From assembly GCA_014380255.1 (NCBI GenBank), contig JACMKG010000322.1, positions 1 through 11,007 of the forward strand: a DNA stretch of 11,007 nt. Direction: 5' to 3'. The notes beneath the pieces were generated by a model, which saw only the letters and a program-made list of their open reading frames with translations, did not search any database and was not told the DNA's origin. The stretch comes from Prolixibacteraceae bacterium. GTDB lineage: Bacteria; Bacteroidota; Bacteroidia; Bacteroidales; Prolixibacteraceae. The position numbers were made by a program, and so were the translations under genes. Shown in pieces: positions 6,992 through 11,007 of the stretch (position 1 is the first letter of the stretch; each line of letters opens with the position of its first letter).

Positions 6992-7282
6992 TTATTCCTG
7001 ATAGACGTGTTGTTCGGCCGTTACCGGATCAATAATCGTAGAGACCTCGCTTACTGAATTGGCCGGAAACCCGCCCTGCCTTGCATGTTCCCTGATCATT
7101 TCTTCATTGGGTGCAATGTATACGCAATAGATTTTGTCACTTGCAATATAGCTGTGAATCCATTGAATTTCAGGACCCATATTCCTTAATACATCACAGG
7201 AAGTTTCTGCCATTTCTTTTAATTCTCTTGATGAGAGTTTGCCAGCTCCTGGCACTTCTCTTTCAATTACATACTTAGGCAT
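6992..7282 (-). CDS. DUF4242 (SCO4226-like) small protein
   Basis: This is a small cytoplasmic protein of the DUF4242 family, whose member SCO4226 from Streptomyces is described as a nickel-binding ferredoxin-like-fold protein. The 96 residues carry the family pattern: MPKYVIERE at 1-9, GPEIQWIHSYI at 36-46, DKIYCVYIAPNEEMIREHA at 49-67, and a terminal TIIDPVTAE. Candidate metal ligands are H43, C53 and H66. The gene has a leader (7283-7335) nearly shared with a truncated copy at 8283-8345. That leader has AGGAG 16 bases before the ATG, too far for an ordinary Shine-Dalgarno. It is 372 bp downstream of the DoxX gene and convergent with rlmN. Physiological role is unknown. Confidence 0.85.
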   Translation of the reverse strand: MPKYVIEREVPGAGKLSSRELKEMAETSCDVLRNMGPEIQWIHSYIASDKIYCVYIAPNEEMIREHARQGGFPANSVSEVSTIIDPVTAEQHVYQE

Positions 7283-7335
7283 ACTGTTTGATTTTAATCT
7301 CCTACTCGTGTGGCTTTTCGGTTTCGCCCCGTTTT
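7283..7335 (-). repeat. Leader of the DUF4242 gene, copy A of a duplicated leader
   Basis: The 53 bases upstream of the ATG at 7282 align without gaps to 8346-8398, with about 45 identities counted by eye. Both copies contain AGGAGATTAAA 16 bases from the start codon and an ACGGGG near the 5' end. The duplication continues for roughly nine codons into the gene and then fades. Confidence 0.7.
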
Positions 7336-7654
7336 TTATTAGTGGTTGCTGGATTCCACTACTGCAGATGGGCTGAAGTTTTTATATGCTTAAAATTAAG
7401 GAATTTATCGATGAGAAGCAATAGTAGAAGATAGAAATATCTTTTATTTTGGCTGTTGATTGAAAGCCAGGAATCATGGAAGAGCCTTAACAGGGAATAG
7501 CCATCATTGCATAGTAAATGTTATTAATTTAGAGAAAATTCAAGGTATTCTCTTAGAGACCTGGTTGCTTGGTGGCATGAAAAAATAGCCACAAGGACAT
7601 CATAGCACTAAGTCTAAAAAAGAAAATATTAACCTAATAAACATGTTTTTACCT
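7336..7654. other. Gap between DoxX and DUF4242 genes
   Basis: No gene is seen. The stretch is AT-rich. It has a weak hairpin (TAGTGG at 7340-7345 pairing with CCACTA at 7356-7361, ten-base loop) just upstream of the duplicated leader. No exact TANNTTTG box was recognised on the minus strand, so whether the DUF4242 gene has its own promoter remains open. Confidence 0.4.
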
Positions 7655-8083
7655 TCATTTCCGCTTTATGTTTTGATAAATCCAATGATCCATTGAGAAT
7701 TTTCCTGCCCCTGCAAGGGCTATTGACAGATAAACTACCCCATACAGGAATGGCAATTCCTTTCTTCCAAATTCATCGTTTGCATGAACGATAATAGCTG
7801 CCACCAGCATGGTGATAAGCAATGGAATGGCGGCAAAGCGGGTTGCTATTCCAAATATCAAAAGAATGGAACACAATACTTCCGCAAAAACGGCAAGCAC
7901 TAACGATGCTGTTTCTCCAATTCCTATCGGGTCAGCAAATTTTATAGGTTCTTCTCCAAATAAGGTAGAAAATTTGCCCATACCATGGGTCAGCATAAAA
8001 ACGCCGGCTGTTACGCGAAGTAGGAACAGAACCAGGTTTATATTATTTGAATACCTTCCTGCATTGAAAATAGTTTTAATCAT
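7655..8083 (-). CDS. DoxX family membrane protein
   Basis: This is a small integral inner-membrane protein of the DoxX family. The 142 residues form four membrane segments at about 15-35, 58-78, 82-100 and 111-127. It has the early R-x-x-x-G-x-x-x-x-x-H-G-x-x-K-F pattern (R23, G27, H33, G34, K37, F38) typical of DoxX. The loop after the first helix (39-55) is predicted outside or periplasmic by position only. Family roles are varied and mostly unproven (quinol-linked respiration, thiosulfate oxidation in archaea, redox stress in mycobacteria), so no specific function is claimed. It sits between an intact DUF4242 gene and a DUF4242 remnant on the same strand. Confidence 0.85.
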   Translation of the reverse strand: MIKTIFNAGRYSNNINLVLFLLRVTAGVFMLTHGMGKFSTLFGEEPIKFADPIGIGETASLVLAVFAEVLCSILLIFGIATRFAAIPLLITMLVAAIIVHANDEFGRKELPFLYGVVYLSIALAGAGKFSMDHWIYQNIKRK

Positions 8084-8282
8084 TGATTGTTTATTTGTTT
8101 TTGACTACTCAACCCTTTGTGTAACAGGGTCTGTTTGCTCTCCTGAAAATTCAATCTTTGCCTTTTTAATGCATGGATAATGTCTTGATGCTTTTACAGT
8201 ATTGAAGTATGAAACAAAATTTCATTCAAAGTGTTTAACCAAAGTTTATTCAATTATGTTGCATTTGGATGTAAATATTTTT

Positions 8283-8345
8283 TTACTCGGCAGTGGTAAA
8301 CTTGCCATTCCAGGGGATCTCTCTTTCAGTTACATATTTAGGCAT
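8283..8345 (-). pseudogene. Truncated DUF4242 copy (20 codons)
   Basis: The frame starts MPKYVTEREIP, matching the intact DUF4242 protein (MPKYVIEREVP), and keeps some similarity to residue 16 (GK). It then stops at a TAA after 20 codons. Beyond the stop no frame resumes the family sequence. It is preceded by the same leader as the intact gene and starts 54 bases after the stop of the TPR lipoprotein gene. This is best read as a decayed duplicate, probably once co-transcribed with the TPR gene. A functional leader peptide is a less likely alternative. Confidence 0.75.
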
Positions 8346-8398
8346 GCTGTTTAAATTTAATCTCCTGCTCGTTTGGCTTTTCAGGTTCACCCCGTTTT
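8346..8398 (-). repeat. Copy B of the duplicated DUF4242 leader
   Basis: This is the counterpart of 7283-7335 (about 45 of 53 bases identical by eye). It begins one base after the TPR gene stop codon and runs up to the ATG of the truncated copy. The leader is as well preserved as the first nine codons and better preserved than the rest of the remnant. Confidence 0.7.
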
Positions 8399-8399
8399 C

Positions 8400-10130
8400 T
8401 TAATTTGTTTTTATCCTTGAATTCGACAATTCAACATCAGCGGTAGCCCATGAACTGGCCAGCTTTTGATCCATTTCCTTCAATTTATTGAGTTCATTTA
8501 ATTTCGCGTAGGCCAGTTTCATCCCATGATGAGCCCATCCATTTTTGGGTAGCCTGTTTAAATCTTCTTCAAAGGTTGTGAGGGCATCCCTGTATTTTCC
8601 TGCTTCAATCTGAACGGCTCCCAAATGATGCCTTACCGAAAAGAACCAATCCGGAGGCTCGTTGTAATTCAATTGATCCTCCATCTCCACTGCTTCTTTC
8701 AAAAGTGCAATGCTTTGATCGTAGCTTGCTTCGCTGGCCATGATTTCTGCTTTGAGCACCCTTTGGGCAATTTGCAATAAGTCGTAAACAGAGTTAATTT
8801 CCCAAATGGTAAGTTCCTTCAGGCTTTCATCGCTGGCATACTTTTCCAGTATTTGCAACTCTTTCTTGCTGTTCGTTAAATCGTTCAGTCCCAGGTAAGC
8901 CATTCCCCGGGCATAATGTCTGACCGCCTCAGGGTACTTAAGGCTTGTATCCCGGTTGCTCATTTCAAGAATTTCCTTCCATTTCCCAAATTTCACATAC
9001 ACGTTGTAGGGTATGGTGTAATAATGCTGAAGGGTTCCCCAGCCGGGTTCTTTCATAAGCTGCTGGTTGGCATGTTCAGCCGTTTTTCGGGCCGCCAGAA
9101 TGGCCCACTGGCTGTTTCCTTCCAGGGTTGCCGTAGCAGCCATAAAATGATAATTGTGGGGATAATAAGCCAAAGGATAAGCTCCCTGTGCATTGCACAC
9201 AGATACATAGGCACTATCTTTTTTGATGGCCTGTATATTCGACAGGGTTCCTTTATGGTAATCCCCCGTTCGGATATAAATATGCGATGGCATATGAAGC
9301 AGATGACCCGCTCCCGGTACCAATCCTTCATCAAATAACTGCGCGCTTTTTAATCCTTTTTCAGGTTCACTGGAAGCCTCTACTGCATGCATGTAAAAAT
9401 GATGGGCACCGCAATGTTTGGGATTGATTTTAAGCACCTGATCCAATGTAGCAAGTATTTCAGGGGTCCACTCCTTGGCCTGGCCCTGTTTGTCAAACAG
9501 ATCCCAGGGGTGCAGGTTCATTTGTGATTCCGCATACAAGGTACCAATATCAGCATCATTGAGAAAGGCTTTAAAAACTTCTCCCATGGCTTTTGAATAA
9601 GCCACATCCAATTCTATTCGATCCTCTACCGGCTCTTTCACATACCTTTTGGCTAAAGCATTGATCAATGCAATCTCCTTGGTCGTCGAATTGGTTTTTG
9701 ATAAGGTGATTGCTTTTTGGATCGCTTCATAAGCTCTCTCGTAATTGTCACTTTCCATTCCCGCATTATAGTTGGGACCCAAGACATAGGCATACCCCCA
9801 GAAAGCCATCGCGCAATTGGGGTCAAGCTTGGAGGCATAATAAAATGAACGTGCCGCCTCAGCATGGTTGAACCCGTAGGCCAGTACCAGCCCCTGATTA
9901 AAGTACTTTTGAACTAATTTATTATCAGTGGAAATAGGAAAGTCTACGACATCAAGGCCTTCAAACAAAGGAGCTTTATTGTCCGTTTTATACCATTCGG
10001 TATCGGTTGGGAAAAAGTTGCAGATGAATTGATTAACCCCGACGCTCTCAGATGACTGTTTGTTTACGTTTTTGCATCCTCCTATCATAAAGACGAGAAC
10101 AACAATGCCGGATAAGGGAAGAATTTTCAT
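8400..10130 (-). CDS. TPR-repeat lipoprotein with conserved His motifs
   Basis: This is a secreted, lipid-anchored protein of 576 residues when started at the ATG at 10130. That start gives a proper lipoprotein signal: MKILP, a hydrophobic stretch to about residue 15, and a lipobox ending IGGC with the modified Cys at 19. The longer frame to 10175 begins with TTG and puts 15 charged and mixed residues before the signal, so I reject it. Tetratricopeptide-like helical pairs are seen at about 73-103 (GFNHAEAARSF), 404-430 and 470-541 (GKYRDALTTFEEDL). Between them are motifs of an uncharacterised TPR family: HPWDLFD at 207-213, HHFYMHAVEAS at 243-253, GHLLHMPSHIY at 275-285 and YYPHNYHF at 322-329. 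The His clusters suggest a metal or ligand site; that is inference. It lies upstream of the DUF4242 remnant. Confidence 0.8.
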   Translation of the reverse strand: MKILPLSGIVVLVFMIGGCKNVNKQSSESVGVNQFICNFFPTDTEWYKTDNKAPLFEGLDVVDFPISTDNKLVQKYFNQGLVLAYGFNHAEAARSFYYASKLDPNCAMAFWGYAYVLGPNYNAGMESDNYERAYEAIQKAITLSKTNSTTKEIALINALAKRYVKEPVEDRIELDVAYSKAMGEVFKAFLNDADIGTLYAESQMNLHPWDLFDKQGQAKEWTPEILATLDQVLKINPKHCGAHHFYMHAVEASSEPEKGLKSAQLFDEGLVPGAGHLLHMPSHIYIRTGDYHKGTLSNIQAIKKDSAYVSVCNAQGAYPLAYYPHNYHFMAATATLEGNSQWAILAARKTAEHANQQLMKEPGWGTLQHYYTIPYNVYVKFGKWKEILEMSNRDTSLKYPEAVRHYARGMAYLGLNDLTNSKKELQILEKYASDESLKELTIWEINSVYDLLQIAQRVLKAEIMASEASYDQSIALLKEAVEMEDQLNYNEPPDWFFSVRHHLGAVQIEAGKYRDALTTFEEDLNRLPKNGWAHHGMKLAYAKLNELNKLKEMDQKLASSWATADVELSNSRIKTN

Positions 10131-10652
10131 CTTTTCTTTTATTCGTTGATATAGCGTGAATGGGGCATTTTTCAAAAGAAAGGTTTAAAAAAGACAATAC
10201 GAGATTGGATATTCTTAAGTTACCAGTGGTCTCTACTAATTTAAGGCTTCATTCAAGGGGCTTTTCCTTAAACGAAGTGCGTTTAGTCAATGGTTAAGCC
10301 ATAAAAACTTCCTTCATTAACTTCCTTGTTTTTCTGAGGTTATTCGAAGGTCGTTCGATGGTTGTTCGAAGGTCGTTCGAAGGTTGTTCGTTGCCGGACG
10401 AATAATCTTCTAACAACTATCGAATCACTTTCGTATGATTTTCCAATCACCAATGAAAATAAGGTGAAAGGTCTTAAGGAAGAGAATGATAAATACACTT
10501 CTTACCAACGGCTAGTCAGATAAGAACCCTTTGTGTAAAGTAAGTTTCTTCGGGTAAAAGGCAAATGCCCGACCAGTCAGCAATGGATTGATACGGCACT
10601 AAAACAGGGAATCAATAATCGGGATAAGTCAACTCCTTGAAGGGGAAAATCG
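10131..10652. other. Long intergenic region around the second 11-bp array
   Basis: This 522-bp stretch has no supported gene. Its centre is the inverted 11-bp array at 10330-10459. CTTCCTT occurs at 10308-10314 and again at 10321-10327, and its complement AAGGAAG is at 10476-10482, so the fold may extend outward. No exact TANNTTTG box was found on either strand. Confidence 0.5.
10330..10459 (+). repeat. Inverted 11-bp-period array, possible structured RNA
   Basis: The left block has four good 11-bp units of consensus TTCGAWGGTYG at 10343-10353, 10354-10364, 10365-10375 and 10376-10386, then a degenerate one at 10387-10397. The right block (10398-10448) keeps the 11-bp phase in reverse complement with more divergence. 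Pairing base 10392-n with 10397+n gives a hairpin around a six-base loop (10392-10397). Over the first 51 positions I count about 35 Watson-Crick pairs, 8 G.U pairs if read as plus-strand RNA, and 8 mismatches. A few further pairs extend to 10330/10459. It lies downstream of the partial minus-strand gene and upstream of the TPR gene. Whether it is transcribed is not known. Confidence 0.65.
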
Positions 10653-11007
10653 CTAATTGACAATAGTTAACTTCAGTTCTTTTTGAGCGGCGTAATTCTT
10701 GATTTCATCCATGGTAGCCTGATCTGGTAAAGCCAGATTTCCTCCATCACCCTGAACTCTGACAATCCATGAGATATATTCGTTCGTTGGAAACTTATCA
10801 AGCAACAGTTTAAGGGAATCTTTTCCCACCACGGTAGTTTTATTTGCAATCACCTCCTTGTACGATTTCACCCTGTTGGTTCCGGGTAGGATGGAATAAT
10901 TCCAATCATCTCCGTTGGCCCAACTGTACAATTCCCATCCTTTCATTAAATGAATAAAGGAAGAGGTAGCCCCAGTGTTTTCACTGATTAGCAAGGTGAC
11001 AACCAGG
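10653..11007 (-). CDS. Unrecognised small protein, 5' end outside the window
   Basis: The frame is open from the window edge to a TAG at 10655-10653, giving 117 visible residues. The first visible residues (LVVTLLIS) could be the end of a signal peptide, so the true start lies beyond 11007; the internal TTG at 10994 need not be used. Recognisable stretches are MKGWELYSWANGDDWNYS, then LPGTNR, GKDSLKLLLDKFP, WIVRVQ and a C-terminal helix DEIKNYAAQKELKL. The W/Y-rich start followed by an alpha/beta-looking tail suggests a small compact domain. I recall similar hypothetical proteins in this phylum but know no function. Confidence 0.7.
   Translation of the reverse strand, partial: LVVTLLISENTGATSSFIHLMKGWELYSWANGDDWNYSILPGTNRVKSYKEVIANKTTVVGKDSLKLLLDKFPTNEYISWIVRVQGDGGNLALPDQATMDEIKNYAAQKELKLTIVN

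Noticed and set aside
7809..8180. Plus-strand frame of 123 codons opposite the DoxX gene
   Set aside because: It is a shadow of the DoxX reading frame with no recognisable protein features.
10131..10175. Extended N-terminus of the TPR lipoprotein
   Set aside because: It needs a TTG start and places about 15 non-signal residues before a good lipoprotein signal peptide. The ATG at 10130 fits the lipobox spacing.
10343..10448. CRISPR-like array
   Set aside because: Units are 11 bp with no spacer-sized unique inserts, the block is inverted halfway, and no cas gene is near.
10539..10640. Open plus-strand stretch reading QQWIDTALKQGINNRDKSTP near its end
   Set aside because: No ATG start, only about 33 codons, no promoter and no recognised family. 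Treated as chance or an untraceable remnant.

Overview
The window looks like chromosomal DNA from a member of the Bacteroidota. Two starts are preceded by TANNTTTG-type -7 boxes (TATTTTTG) rather than E. coli-like promoters. Start codons mostly follow A-rich leaders without a strong Shine-Dalgarno. The protein set is also ordinary for this phylum: RlmN, a split ThrE exporter, a DoxX-like protein, a DUF4242 protein and a large TPR lipoprotein. I cannot name a genus. No tRNA, rRNA, insertion sequence, phage gene or CRISPR array is visible.

Left part (1-2201): a two-gene minus-strand operon encodes the two halves of a threonine/serine exporter (YjjP/YjjB-like). It ends in a near-perfect 47-bp palindrome. 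Divergent from it is a ferredoxin-NADP reductase-like flavoprotein. The gap 2202-2686 holds an inverted array of 11-bp repeats and little else.

Centre (2687-6978): a tight three-gene plus-strand operon encodes a D-lyxose isomerase-type cupin, a long PfkB-family sugar kinase and a mannitol-1-phosphate 5-dehydrogenase. Together they could link a free aldose (mannose or lyxose) through a ketose and ketose phosphate to a polyol phosphate. No transporter or regulator is attached. rlmN follows with its own promoter.

Right part (6992-11007): all genes are on the minus strand. In transcription order they are an unrecognised protein cut by the window end, a TPR lipoprotein, a 20-codon remnant of a DUF4242 gene, a DoxX-family membrane protein and an intact DUF4242 protein. 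The remnant and the intact DUF4242 gene share a conserved leader of about 53 nt, pointing to a local duplication.

The most unusual signal is a pair of intergenic elements (2222-2327 and 10330-10459). Both are built from 11-bp units in two facing blocks, so that each folds into a long hairpin. Their unit sequences are unrelated, but the period and architecture are the same. In the second element the non-Watson-Crick positions are mostly G.U in only one transcript direction, which suggests a structured RNA read from the plus strand.
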